Assembly (NCBI RefSeq): GCF_018449525.1
Contig: NZ_JAAVUS010000012.1
Coordinates: forward strand, 84,665-148,664
From: Bradyrhizobium sp. dw_78
GTDB taxonomy: Bacteria; Pseudomonadota; Alphaproteobacteria; Rhizobiales; Xanthobacteraceae
Length of the DNA: 64,000 bases
Reading direction: 5' to 3'
This document shows, piece after piece, positions 7,680 to 17,818 of this stretch. How positions within the stretch are numbered: the first letter of the stretch is position 1; each line of letters opens with the position of its first letter. Made by a program: the position numbers and the translations under genes. The notes beneath the pieces were generated by a model. That model was not told the origin of the DNA. It made no database searches and worked only from the letters and a program-made list of their open reading frames with translations.

Positions 7680-7946
7680 TCAGCAGCCTCGGCAGATACT
7701 CTTGATCTTGCGGTCGAGGTCGGCGTCTTCCTTGTTCACCGGATTGTTCGGATCGCTGAGGTTCTTCTCGTTCGGCACCTGATCGGCACGTGGCTGGCGA
7801 TGGCCGACCGGGGCCTCGGGAAGGGCTCCGGATGATGAATTGGGAGAGGACGTTGACGCCCCCGTGGTCGTGCCCTGCGCCATCGCCAGAGAACCTCCGG
7901 CCAGGAACAGCATCGTTGTGACGGTTGTTATGATCAGCTTACGCAT
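7680..7946 (-). CDS. Small secreted protein ending in ICRGC (88 aa)
   Basis: The ATG at 7946 gives a signal peptide (MRKLIITTVTTMLFLAGGSLAMAQ), with GGAG 8 nt upstream; a longer frame without a signal peptide was rejected. The mature part is low-complexity (TTTGASTSSPNSSSG), then DPNNPVNKEDADLDRKIKSICRGC. The last residues match those of the protein at 5434-5703. The function is unknown; it is probably a periplasmic or surface protein. Confidence 0.7.
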   Translation of the reverse strand: MRKLIITTVTTMLFLAGGSLAMAQGTTTGASTSSPNSSSGALPEAPVGHRQPRADQVPNEKNLSDPNNPVNKEDADLDRKIKSICRGC

Positions 7947-8022
7947 CTGAATTCTCCACTCCAGAGAAGCGCTCACCTTACGGTTGCGAATCGTAGCGCT
8001 TCCTCCGCCTGTCTTCGCTCGA

Positions 8023-9138
8023 TCACTGCCTTGGAGGATAGATATGAACATCGCCGCAGTAATCAACGACACGATAGCGCAATTCCGGAACCGGTTCACC
8101 TTGCGTCGAAAAAGAATTTGCTGCCGAACCGGAGTTTGACGGCGACAGGTAATTCGGGCCGACCGGCACCTTGCCGTAACCGCCGGGGATATCGAGCACG
8201 TAATCCGGCTGGCACAATCCGGACACCCGCCCCCGCAGTACACGCATCAGTTCCTGTCCCTGCACCAGCGTCGTACGCAGGTGCGAAGTGCCCGGAGCAA
8301 GGTCGCCGTGGTGCAGGTAATAGGGTTTGATCCGGCACTCGACGAAAGCGCGCATCAGCGCTTCCAGGGTCGCGGCATCGTCATTGACGCCGCGCAGCAA
8401 AACCGACTGGCTCACCAGGGGAATACCGGCGTCGACCAGGCGGGCGCAGGCGGCGCGGGCGTTGCCGGTCAGTTCCCTGGCATGATTGGCGTGCAACGCG
8501 ACCCAGATGGCCGCACCTTCCACCTTCAACGCCGCGACCATTTGGTCTGTGACCCGCGCGGGATCGGCAACCGGCACGCGGGTATGAAGCCGGATGACCT
8601 TGACGTGATCGATCGCCGCCAGATCCGCCATGACCTCCGCAAGCCGCCGCGGCGACAGCATCAGGGGATCGCCGCCGGTCAGGATGACCTCCCACACTTC
8701 GGAATGCGCGCGGATATAATCGAGCCCGTCGCGATAGGCCGCGGGCGACAACGCCGTCGCCTTGCCGGGGCCGACCATTTCCCGGCGGAAACAGAAACGG
8801 CAATAGACTGCGCAGACATGAACCAGCTTGAACAGCACCCGGTCGGGGTAGCGATGCACGATGCCGGCGACCGGAGAATGCGCGTGATCGCCGATCGGAT
8901 CGGCATGTTCGCCGGGCTCGCTCACCAGCTCCTCGGCGCTTGGAATGAACTGTCGCGCGATCGGATCCTCGGGATCTTCCGGATCGATCAACGCCGCGAT
9001 GTCTTCGGTCACGGCGACCGCATAACGCGCGGCGACTTTTTCGAGCTCAACGCGATGGCGCTCCGGCGCAAGCCCTCGGGCGACCAGTTCGGCGGGCTCG
9101 CGCAACGTGGCGGAAGCCTCGACACGATTGCGGCTCAT
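8023..9138 (-). CDS. epmB: EF-P (R)-beta-lysine synthesis enzyme, radical SAM lysine 2,3-aminomutase (371 aa)
   Basis: A radical SAM enzyme with the iron-sulfur motif CAVYCRFC (Cys 109, 113, 116) and a TIM-barrel core (VILTGGDPLML, RLHTRVPV, SVLLRGVNDD). The C-terminal PGGYGKVPVGP carries the PLP lysine of the aminomutase family. EpmB converts (S)-alpha-lysine to (R)-beta-lysine, which EpmA attaches to elongation factor P. The ATG at 9138 overlaps the epmA stop by 4 nt (ATGA), so the pair is translationally coupled, and efp is divergently transcribed next to it. This context favours EpmB over a catabolic KamA, although the family alone does not decide it. Confidence 0.88.
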   Translation of the reverse strand: MSRNRVEASATLREPAELVARGLAPERHRVELEKVAARYAVAVTEDIAALIDPEDPEDPIARQFIPSAEELVSEPGEHADPIGDHAHSPVAGIVHRYPDRVLFKLVHVCAVYCRFCFRREMVGPGKATALSPAAYRDGLDYIRAHSEVWEVILTGGDPLMLSPRRLAEVMADLAAIDHVKVIRLHTRVPVADPARVTDQMVAALKVEGAAIWVALHANHARELTGNARAACARLVDAGIPLVSQSVLLRGVNDDAATLEALMRAFVECRIKPYYLHHGDLAPGTSHLRTTLVQGQELMRVLRGRVSGLCQPDYVLDIPGGYGKVPVGPNYLSPSNSGSAANSFSTQGEPVPELRYRVVDYCGDVHIYPPRQ

Positions 9139-10190
9139 GCCTCCTCCGCCGGCGGCGTCCACACCACCTGATCGATCCTGATCGCGCCGCTTGCCAGCAT
9201 TACCAGCCGGTCGAAGCCGAGCGCGACACCGCTTGATTGCGGCATCTCGGCAACCGCATGGAGAAAATCCTCGTCGAGCGGATAGCGCTCGCCATAGCGC
9301 CGCTGCTTTTCATCCATCGCGGCCGTGAAACGGCGGCGCTGCTCCGCAGCATCGGTCAATTCGCCGAACCCGTTCGCCAGTTCAACGCCGCAGGCATAGA
9401 TCTCGAAACGTTCGGCGACGCGCGGATCGGTTTGCTTGGCGCGCGCCAGCGCCGCCTCCGGCGCCGGATATTCAAACAGGATCGTCAACCGCCCTTCGCC
9501 CAGCCTTGGCTCGACATGCTCGACCAGAACCTTGCTGAAGATATCGGACCAGGTGTCGTCGTCGGTGACCCGCACCCTCGCCGCGGATGCGGCGGCGAGC
9601 GCGGTGCGGTCGCCTTCGCCGCCGCTGATGGTCGCCAGCAGATCGATGCCGGCAAAACGCGCGAAGGCGGCCGCCACCGTCAGCCGTTCCGGCTCCGCAA
9701 AGGGATCGGCGCTCCTGCCGCGGAACGAAAAGCGGGCGATACCGGTGGCCTCCGCCGCGCCGGCAATCACGGCCATACTGTCGGCCATGACCGCGTCATA
9801 GGAGGATCCGGCCCGGTACCATTCCAGCATGGTGAATTCCGGCAAATGCAGATCGCCGCGTTCCCGGTCGCGGAATACCCGCGCGAATTCGAAAATCCTG
9901 GGTTCACCGGCGGCGAGCAGCTTCTTGCAGGCAAATTCCGGCGAGGTCCGCAGATAGCGTGTCGACCGTCTGCCATCGGCACCCGTAAGCTCGGTGCGGG
10001 GCGCATGCAGGTGCGTCTCATTGCCCGGGGAGAGCTGCAGGATGCCGGTTTCGACCTCCGCAAACCCCTGCTCCTCGAACCATGCCCGGATGGCCCTCGT
10101 GACCGCGCCGCGCGCCATCAGGAACGGCCTAATATCGGCATACCGGGGCGCCGACCACCATGGCGAAAGCTGGTCGTTTTCGGCCATCAC
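9135..10190 (-). CDS. epmA: EF-P beta-lysyltransferase, LysRS-like (351 aa)
   Basis: A class II aminoacyl-tRNA synthetase catalytic domain without the anticodon-binding domain, 351 residues, as in EpmA/PoxA/GenX. Motif 2 is seen as RVFRDRERGDLHLPEFTMLE (Arg contact to ATP) and motif 3 as GVALGFDRLVML (the C-terminal Arg of the active site). It ligates beta-lysine to the conserved lysine of EF-P. It is divergent from efp with 123 bp between the starts and is coupled to epmB. Confidence 0.93.
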   Translation of the reverse strand: MMAENDQLSPWWSAPRYADIRPFLMARGAVTRAIRAWFEEQGFAEVETGILQLSPGNETHLHAPRTELTGADGRRSTRYLRTSPEFACKKLLAAGEPRIFEFARVFRDRERGDLHLPEFTMLEWYRAGSSYDAVMADSMAVIAGAAEATGIARFSFRGRSADPFAEPERLTVAAAFARFAGIDLLATISGGEGDRTALAAASAARVRVTDDDTWSDIFSKVLVEHVEPRLGEGRLTILFEYPAPEAALARAKQTDPRVAERFEIYACGVELANGFGELTDAAEQRRRFTAAMDEKQRRYGERYPLDEDFLHAVAEMPQSSGVALGFDRLVMLASGAIRIDQVVWTPPAEEA

Positions 10191-10313
10191 CGGGCCCGTA
10201 AACCGCTGGCGTCGGGTGGCAAAATCAGTATGTTGCAGCCCGAAACCGCCCCGGTGGCCGCAGGATTCTCCTGGCTGGGCCAGCCGGAGGCCAGAAATTC
10301 AGGAAAAACAGCT

Positions 10314-10880
10314 TTGAGAGTCATCGCCAGTTCTATTCGCAAGGGCAACGTCATCGAGCAAGATGGCAAGCTTTACGTGGTTCTGACTGCCGAGAACATC
10401 CATCCCGGCAAGGGAACCCCGGTCAGCCAGATCGAAATGCGCCGAATCAGCGACGGGGTAAAGATTTCCGAGCGCTACAAGACCACCGACCAGGTCGAGA
10501 AGGCGACCATCGAGGACCACAATTTCAACTATCTGTACGAGGACGGCGACGGCTTCCATTTCATGAACACCGAAACCTATGATCAGGTCCAGGTGCCCAA
10601 GGATATTGTCGGCACCGCCGCGCCGTATTTGCAGGAAAACATGACCGTGAAGCTTTCGCTTCACGACATGATTCCGGTCGCCATCCAGTTGCCGCAGCGG
10701 GCGACGCTCGAAGTCGTGGAAACCGAGCCCGTCACCAAGGGCCAGACCGCCTCGTCCTCCTACAAGCCTGCTGTGCTGTCCAACGGCGTGCGCACGGCCG
10801 TCCCCCCGCATATCAGCACCGGCACACGGATCGTGATCATGACCGAAGACGGCTCCTACGTCGAGCGCGCAAAGGATTAG
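10314..10880 (+). CDS. efp: Translation elongation factor P (188 aa)
   Basis: Three beta-barrel domains in 188 residues, the usual EF-P length. Domain I carries the loop HPGKGTP with Lys33, the residue that receives beta-lysine in gammaproteobacterial EF-P. EF-P frees ribosomes stalled on polyproline. The start is TTG with AGGA 8-10 nt upstream (the conserved N-terminus reads RVIASSIRKGN), so a rare codon rather than ATG sets the level. The genes for its modification enzymes lie immediately upstream in the opposite direction. Confidence 0.95.
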   Translation: MRVIASSIRKGNVIEQDGKLYVVLTAENIHPGKGTPVSQIEMRRISDGVKISERYKTTDQVEKATIEDHNFNYLYEDGDGFHFMNTETYDQVQVPKDIVGTAAPYLQENMTVKLSLHDMIPVAIQLPQRATLEVVETEPVTKGQTASSSYKPAVLSNGVRTAVPPHISTGTRIVIMTEDGSYVERAKD

Positions 10881-10892
10881 GCATTTCCGGAC

Positions 10893-12524
10893 ATGCTTGG
10901 GCGGCGGTTGAGAAACAAAGCTGTCTGCCGCCCCCCTGCCCGGCTCCTTGCATCGGCGTTGTCATTCCTGCTGCTGATAGCCGCCGGCGGGTGGTCCGCG
11001 CCGTTCGCCGACGAATTCAAAACGCCGTCGATTTCCGCCATTCATGTCGAATGGCGCGCCGTTCTCGACCGGCTCCGGTCCGAGATCAGTACCCGCCCTT
11101 CGGTCGCGCAGGCCTTCACCTTCGCCGCGCAACGCCGCCTTCCGGCCTCCGATCCGCGCTCGACGCCGGCGCTGGTACAACTGAACGCGGTGACCGCACC
11201 GTTTTTTCCGGGAATCGCGCAGAGTCCGATTCCTGTGCTGCTGCCGTTCGATACCGCGGCGTTTCTCGACGCCCGGTCGCACGGCGCGCCGGACGACCTG
11301 CCGGTGTCGCGCTATCAGGCCGATTTCCGCCCGGTCGATGTCTTCGACGCCGGCCAATCCGGCTATGACGCGGTGTTTTCGCTCGAACCGGGTGCCGGCG
11401 ACGGAATGCCGCAACGGATATTCGTCAAACCCATCGAGGTGCAGATCACCGGCTCGATCCTGATCTACGACATCAGCGACGCCGTCAGCGGCAAGGGCGA
11501 ACCGGTCAGATCACTGACCGCGCAGTTTCCCGATCTGCGCCGCTTTATCCGTGAAGGTTATGTCCGATATGCTTTCACGCGGTTCGGCGTCCCCTATGTG
11601 GTGTCGATCCAATGTCTCGACAGCGCGCCCCGCGAGCGTCGGCTGGCCTGCCGCGAGGCCTATCCCGTCGCCGAACGCTTCCTGAAGGCGCTCCGCGTCG
11701 CCGGCGGCCAGCCCTCGCGCCTGCGAACGGATATCCAGTCCGAGATCGCCGAGCGTCCGGCGATGTCGGCACCTGACTTCACCTATCGCGCCCCCGGCGA
11801 CATCATCGCCAACAGCGGCGTCCACAAACAAAGCGGACGCGCTGACTTCATCGTCTATTCGCAAATCCGGTTTCCGCTGGACAGGGCGCCGGCCTTTGTC
11901 CGCTCGCAATCGTTCGGCAAGCGTAACAAGGCCGATCTTCCCTCCGGCGGATATCCCTGGCGCGATAATTTTTGCGAGGCCCGCAGCTTTGCGGTCGGGC
12001 AATGCCCCGGCGGTTTCGGTCATCAGGGCGAGGACATCCGCCCTTCGCGGTGCCCGGCGCAGATCGGGGCCGGTGAACCTTGCGATCCCAGGCAGCAGCC
12101 GGTCCTCGCCGTGCGCGACGGCGTCGTGATCCGCTCACCGAAACAGCAGGCGGCGACGTTGCAGATCGACACCGCCAACGAGCACATCCGCTTCCGCTAC
12201 ATGCATATGAACCCGTTCGACATGGATTCCGATGGCGTCCTGAACGGACGCCGTGTCGCGGAAGGCGAACGGATCGGCGTCGTCTCGAATTATCTCGATC
12301 ATCCCAACGGCACCACGCGCCACCTTCACTTCGACGTGCAGGTGTTCACGCGCGACGGCTGGATCTGGGTCAATCCCTATGTCACCCTGATCTCGGCCTA
12401 TGAGCGCATGATCCGCGGCCGCGGCCATGAGGTCGGACCTGAAATCGCGGCATCGCCCGCGGTCGCGCATATATCGCCCGAAGATGCCGTCCGTCCCGAT
12501 CCGTTGGAAGGCGGTGGGAATTGA
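10893..12524 (+). CDS. Secreted M23-family (LytM-type) peptidase (543 aa)
   Basis: An N-terminal signal segment (LLASALSFLLLIAAGG about residues 14-30), a long region without recognised domains, and a C-terminal M23 domain. The zinc motifs are visible as GHQGEDI (HxxxD) and HLHFDV (HxH). M23 enzymes cleave peptidoglycan cross-links; some are regulators of amidases without own activity, but both metal motifs are present here. The gene starts 12 nt after the efp stop, so the two may be cotranscribed. A second M23 gene lies at 54288-55646. Confidence 0.85.
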   Translation: MLGRRLRNKAVCRPPARLLASALSFLLLIAAGGWSAPFADEFKTPSISAIHVEWRAVLDRLRSEISTRPSVAQAFTFAAQRRLPASDPRSTPALVQLNAVTAPFFPGIAQSPIPVLLPFDTAAFLDARSHGAPDDLPVSRYQADFRPVDVFDAGQSGYDAVFSLEPGAGDGMPQRIFVKPIEVQITGSILIYDISDAVSGKGEPVRSLTAQFPDLRRFIREGYVRYAFTRFGVPYVVSIQCLDSAPRERRLACREAYPVAERFLKALRVAGGQPSRLRTDIQSEIAERPAMSAPDFTYRAPGDIIANSGVHKQSGRADFIVYSQIRFPLDRAPAFVRSQSFGKRNKADLPSGGYPWRDNFCEARSFAVGQCPGGFGHQGEDIRPSRCPAQIGAGEPCDPRQQPVLAVRDGVVIRSPKQQAATLQIDTANEHIRFRYMHMNPFDMDSDGVLNGRRVAEGERIGVVSNYLDHPNGTTRHLHFDVQVFTRDGWIWVNPYVTLISAYERMIRGRGHEVGPEIAASPAVAHISPEDAVRPDPLEGGGN

Positions 12525-12633
12525 TTTTTACGCCGCCGCGTGGAGCGTTTTGGGCCGCGCCGGTGGCGTCTATCGATAGGCGACGTGCAGGAAATGCAGA
12601 CCCGGCTAACCATAGCCGGATTCGATGTGGGGA

Positions 12634-14475
12634 CTACCTGATCACCGCTGGCCCGCGGTCCGGCACCGCCACGTCGAGCACGCGCAACTGCACGCGCTCG
12701 TTGCCTTGCCAGCGATCGACCGCGAGCGATCCCGCCACATGCAATGGCTGCCCGCGATTTTCGACAAGCGCGTTGCCGAGCTTTTGTCCGATCGCGCGGA
12801 AAGCGATGCCGTTGACCATCGCGCCGTCGCCGGATTTGAACCGCACCCGCAGATGCGCCTGACCCACTTCGTCGGCATAGACCAGTTGATGCGCCGGCAG
12901 CGCGATCACGGGCTCGGGATTGGCGCTGCCGAACGGACCGGCGCGATTGAGAGTCGCGACGAATTCAGGCGTCACGGCGCGCGCGCTGACGGCGCCGTCG
13001 ATGAAGAACTCGTTCTCATGCCGGGAATTGGCGACGTCCGCCGCCAGCGCACTCTCCATGAAGGCGCGGAATTCCGACAATCGTTCCTTGCGCAGCGTGA
13101 CCCCAGCGGCCATGGCATGGCCGCCGCCTTTCATCAGCAGGCCCGCTTTCACCGCATTGCGTACCGCCTTGCCGAGATCGACGCCGGAAATCGAACGGCC
13201 GGATCCGGTGCCGATGCCGCCCGGCTCCAGCGCGATCGCAAACGCGGGGCGCGCAAACTTCTCCTTCAGCCGCGAGGCGACCAGACCGACGACGCCGGGA
13301 TGCCAGCCCTCCGACGCCGTGACGATGACCGCGCCCTTGTCCTCAAGACCGAGCGAGGCGAGCGCCTCGGCTTCGGCCTGCGCCTCGGCCGCCTGTTCGA
13401 TGATCCGGCGCTCGCTGTTCAGGCGATCGAGTTCGGCGGCGATCCGCGCCGCCTCGGAAATATCGCCTTCCAGCAGCAGACGAACCCCGAGATCGGCGCG
13501 CCCGATCCGGCCGCCGGCGTTGATGCGCGGCCCCAGCATGAAGCCGAGATGCCAGGCCTCGGGCGGGCCATTCAGCCGCGCCACGTCCATCAGCGCGGTA
13601 TGGCCGACATGGTCGCGGCGGCGCATCGCGATCAGCCCCTTGGCGACAAAGGCGCGATTGAGCCCGATCAACGGCGCTACATCAGCGACGGTGCCGAGCG
13701 CCACGTGATGCAGCATGCCGAGCAAATCCGGCTCCGGCCTTTCGGCGGTCCAAAAGCCGCGGCCGCGCAGCTCCCGGTTGACCGCGACCAGCGTGACCAG
13801 CACGAGGCCGACGGCGGCGAGATGACCGAGGCCTGACAGGTCGTCGGGCCGATTCGGATTCACCAGCGCATCGACCTCGGGCAGTTCGTCGCCGGACTGG
13901 TGGTGGTCGATCACCACCACCGACATGCCAAGCCGCCGCGCCTCCTTGAGCGGTTCGTGGCTGGTGGTGCCGCAATCGACGGTGACCAGCAGCGTCGCCC
14001 CCTTGGCTGCGAGCGCCTTCACCGCCTCGGTGTTGGGCCCGTAACCTTCGAAAATCCGATCGGGAATGTGAATCAGCGGATCGAGCCCGCAATGGCGCAG
14101 GTGCCAGGCCAGCAGGGCGGCCGAGGTCGCGCCATCGACATCATAGTCGCCGAAGATCGCAACCTTTTCGTGCCGCACGGCCGCATCCGCAATGCGCTTG
14201 GCGGCGGTTTCCATCTGCGTCACGGTAAAGGGGTCGGGCATCAATTTGCGGATGGTCGGATCGAGAAAATCCTCGACCGCGTCGACCTCGACGTCGCGCC
14301 CCGCCAGCACCCGCGCCAGCATTTCCGGCAATTGATAACGCTGCGCGATCGCCAGCGCGCGCGCCGCCCCGCGCGCATCGAGCCGGTCGCGCCACAGCTT
14401 TCCGATCGCAGAACGCCCGACGCCGAGAAAAGCCTGCGGCGCTTCAACGGGCAATGCGGATGCGGAAAGCGTCAT
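12634..14475 (-). CDS. recJ: Single-stranded-DNA-specific exonuclease RecJ (613 aa)
   Basis: A DHH-family 5'-3' exonuclease for recombination and mismatch repair. The motifs are seen in order: DYDVDG (residues 110-115), VDCGTTS, DHHQSGDELP (the DHH signature), then NPNRPDDLSGLG, and a DHHA1 domain with GGGHAMAAG. The C-terminal OB-fold-like domain ends near RVQLRVLDVA. Length is normal. It is the last gene of a minus-strand cluster that also contains glpX and hom. Confidence 0.96.
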   Translation of the reverse strand: MTLSASALPVEAPQAFLGVGRSAIGKLWRDRLDARGAARALAIAQRYQLPEMLARVLAGRDVEVDAVEDFLDPTIRKLMPDPFTVTQMETAAKRIADAAVRHEKVAIFGDYDVDGATSAALLAWHLRHCGLDPLIHIPDRIFEGYGPNTEAVKALAAKGATLLVTVDCGTTSHEPLKEARRLGMSVVVIDHHQSGDELPEVDALVNPNRPDDLSGLGHLAAVGLVLVTLVAVNRELRGRGFWTAERPEPDLLGMLHHVALGTVADVAPLIGLNRAFVAKGLIAMRRRDHVGHTALMDVARLNGPPEAWHLGFMLGPRINAGGRIGRADLGVRLLLEGDISEAARIAAELDRLNSERRIIEQAAEAQAEAEALASLGLEDKGAVIVTASEGWHPGVVGLVASRLKEKFARPAFAIALEPGGIGTGSGRSISGVDLGKAVRNAVKAGLLMKGGGHAMAAGVTLRKERLSEFRAFMESALAADVANSRHENEFFIDGAVSARAVTPEFVATLNRAGPFGSANPEPVIALPAHQLVYADEVGQAHLRVRFKSGDGAMVNGIAFRAIGQKLGNALVENRGQPLHVAGSLAVDRWQGNERVQLRVLDVAVPDRGPAVIR

Positions 14476-14817
14476 GATGCCCGAGAGCAGATAGGCAAAC
14501 CGGTCCGCAGTTCAATGATTCGCGCGGCACCACACCGGACTTATACCCGCCATCCCCCGAATCATCGTAATCTGGCTGATAATCCTTTGAATATCTCGCT
14601 GCTTAATTTGACGTCGGAAACACCCGCACCACTGCGCTGAAAAAAGCGGCTGACTGCAAAAACAAGATGCAGCTTTAGCGAAGCCGAAAACATCCTGCCC
14701 GGCGGAAATTAAACCGACGTTAGAATAAATCAGCGACAAGGGAACTCATCAGTTGCGTGCTTCTGACGACTCTCGCATTGGGCATGTCAGGCGCCGCAAC
14801 GCAAAGGAAGTCCGTCC
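14476..14817. other. Intergenic region between recJ and a divergent receptor-like gene
   Basis: No convincing gene is seen. The middle (14540-14740) is AT-richer than the neighbourhood and probably holds divergent promoters. AAGGAAG lies 7 nt before the ATG at 14818. Confidence 0.5.
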
Positions 14818-15918
14818 ATGTCCACCGCGCTCGATCGTACCTCGCGTCCGACGATGTCGATCGTGAACCAGCCGGCCAATCCGGCAGGCGTCGAAGACGA
14901 ATCCGATATTTCCGCGCTGATCGGGCGCCTGACCGCCGAGGTCAACCAGATCGCCTGCGAGAAGACCAAATCGATCCAGAGCATCACCAACCAGATGAAG
15001 ATGCTGGCGCTGAACGCACTGATCGAAAGTTCACGCGCCGGCGCTCAGGGCGCGGGCTTTGCCGTGGTCGCGCAGGAGGTGAGAAATGTCGGCCAGCAGG
15101 TCGAAACCATCGCGCGCGAGCTGGAGACCCAGTTGACCGGGCGCACCGGCAATCTCATGAATTCGATCGAACGGATGACCGAGCGCGCGCGCGGCGAGCG
15201 CATGGTCGATCTGTCGTTGAACGCCATCGAACTGATCGACCGTAATCTCTATGAGCGAACCTGCGACGTGCGCTGGTGGGCGACCGATTCCGCCGTGGTC
15301 GACTGCGCCGCCGCGCCGGAAGCCGCGGCCGTGTCGCATGCGTCGGAGCGGCTGGCGGTGATCCTCGGTGCTTATACCGTCTATCTCGATCTCTGGCTTT
15401 GCGATCTCGACGGCAAGGTCCTGGCCAGCGGCCGCTCGGACCGCTTCAAGGTGATCGGGCAAAACGTCGCCAGCACAAAGTGGTTTCGCGAGGCTCTCAG
15501 CCTGCGTTCGGGAGACGACTACGTCGCCGGCGATATCGAGAGCCAGCCACTGCTCGGCAACGCTCAGGTCGCGACCTATTGCGCGAGCGTCCGCGCCGGC
15601 GGCAAGGCCAATGGCAAACCGATCGGCGTGCTGGCGATCCATTTCGACTGGGAGCCGCAGGCCCGCGCCATCGTTCAGGGCGTGCGCGTCGGCGCCGCCG
15701 ACAAGGCACGGGTATTGCTGGTCGATTCGAATTTCCGGGTGATCGCCGCCTCCGACGGTCATGGCCTGCTCACCGAGCGTGTGCCGCTGACACAGGATGG
15801 CCGGCGCAGCGGCTTCTACCATGACCGGTCCGGCGCGCTGATCGCGTTCCACGGCACGCCCGGCTACGAGACCTATAAGGGGCTTGGCTGGTTCGGCATG
15901 ATCGTCTGCGCGGCGTAA
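14818..15918 (+). CDS. Soluble receptor-like protein: MCP signalling hairpin followed by a Cache-like domain (366 aa)
   Basis: Residues about 35-100 carry the methyl-accepting chemotaxis hairpin tip (MKMLALNALIESSRAGAQ, then GFAVVAQEVRNVG), a recognisable but short and diverged copy of the usual signalling domain. Residues about 180-340 look like a Cache sensor (LDLWLCDLDGKVLASGRSDR, IGQNVASTKWFREAL, IGVLAIHFDWEPQA). No transmembrane segment or signal peptide is seen. The order, signalling part first and sensor second, is opposite to that of usual receptors, and a Cache domain in the cytoplasm is unusual. A cytoplasmic receptor is the simplest reading. Neighbours give no further clue. Confidence 0.75.
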   Translation: MSTALDRTSRPTMSIVNQPANPAGVEDESDISALIGRLTAEVNQIACEKTKSIQSITNQMKMLALNALIESSRAGAQGAGFAVVAQEVRNVGQQVETIARELETQLTGRTGNLMNSIERMTERARGERMVDLSLNAIELIDRNLYERTCDVRWWATDSAVVDCAAAPEAAAVSHASERLAVILGAYTVYLDLWLCDLDGKVLASGRSDRFKVIGQNVASTKWFREALSLRSGDDYVAGDIESQPLLGNAQVATYCASVRAGGKANGKPIGVLAIHFDWEPQARAIVQGVRVGAADKARVLLVDSNFRVIAASDGHGLLTERVPLTQDGRRSGFYHDRSGALIAFHGTPGYETYKGLGWFGMIVCAA

Positions 15919-15944
15919 TAACCCGAGCTACGGTATGTGAGGTA

Positions 15945-16664
15945 TTAGCAGCCCAACCGGTCTGCGATCCCGCCGAAATCCCCGACGACGATGTCCCAGT
16001 CGCCTTCGGCTTCGAAATCGCGTTTTTGCAGCGGGCCATATTCGGTCGGACGCGCGACGAAGGCGGTCTTCAATCCGAAATTCTGCGCCGCTTTCAGGTC
16101 GTGGTTATGCGCGGCCACCATCATCACCTGTCCGGGCGACAGGCAAAGCAGGCGCGCCGCCCCGAGATAGGCTTTGGGATCGGGCTTGTAATGCTCGAAC
16201 AGTTCGGCCGACATGATGAGATCCCACGGCAGGCTGGCGAATTTCGCCATCTCGGTCAGCAGCGCTACATTGCCGTTCGACAGCGGGCTGATGATGAATT
16301 TCTGCTTCAGCCGCGTCAGGCCGGCGACGCTGTCCGGCCACGGATGCAGCCGATGCCATCCCATGGTGAGGTAATGCAGATCGGCATCGTTCAGGCCGGT
16401 AATCGAATGCTGCGCGACCAGCTTTTCCAGCGATCGGCGATGCAGCACGTCGAGGATTACGTAACCGCGCTCGGGGTGCTTTCGCACCTCATCCATCGAA
16501 GCGGCATAGACCGCGCGCCAGCCATCCACCAGCGCCGTCCAGTCCGCTCTGATGCCGCGTTGTTCACCCCATTTGGTGAAATCCGCGATCAGGCTGGTGC
16601 GCCAGTCGACGACGGTGCCGAAGACGTCGAACACCAGGGCTTTGACTCCTGAAATGTCGGACAT
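15945..16664 (-). CDS. HAD-like hydrolase, type II haloacid dehalogenase (239 aa)
   Basis: Motif I is VFDVFGTVVDWRTS (nucleophile Asp), motif II SPLSNGN (Ser), and motifs III and IV are KPDPKAYL with the terminal AAHNHDLKAAQNFGLKTAFV. This is the L-2-haloacid dehalogenase type of the HAD family. Substrate specificity cannot be read; in genomes like this many members are phosphatases or dehalogenases of unknown substrate. It lies downstream of glpX in the same direction, with a repeat in the 70-bp gap. Confidence 0.85.
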   Translation of the reverse strand: MSDISGVKALVFDVFGTVVDWRTSLIADFTKWGEQRGIRADWTALVDGWRAVYAASMDEVRKHPERGYVILDVLHRRSLEKLVAQHSITGLNDADLHYLTMGWHRLHPWPDSVAGLTRLKQKFIISPLSNGNVALLTEMAKFASLPWDLIMSAELFEHYKPDPKAYLGAARLLCLSPGQVMMVAAHNHDLKAAQNFGLKTAFVARPTEYGPLQKRDFEAEGDWDIVVGDFGGIADRLGC

Positions 16665-16685
16665 GTGCGCTCCTCCCCCGCCGTC

Positions 16686-16726
16686 GTCATTCCGGGTTCG
16701 ACGCTCACGCGTCGCCCCGGAATGAC
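16686..16726. repeat. Palindromic repeat, GTCATTCCGGG arms
   Basis: GTCATTCCGGG (16686-16696) and CCCGGAATGAC (16716-16726) are perfectly inverted and enclose a GC-rich centre. The same arm sequence recurs at 23512-23604, so it is an interspersed REP-like element of this genome. It lies between glpX and the HAD gene. Confidence 0.75.
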
Positions 16727-16734
16727 ACCGAGAT

Positions 16735-17736
<1,002 letters not shown>

Positions 17737-17818
17737 CGGTTTACTCCCTCGAAACCTGACAGCCGATCGTTCGGCCTGCACATCTTAAGCTTCAACGCAT
17801 CGTCCGGAGGACCACGCG

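Noticed and set aside
9237..10880. A 547-residue frame on the plus strand that ends as EF-P
   Set aside because: The part before 10314 is antisense to epmA and has no protein-like pattern; only the EF-P part is real.
12625..13836. A 403-residue frame antisense to recJ
   Set aside because: It is a shadow of recJ in high-GC DNA.
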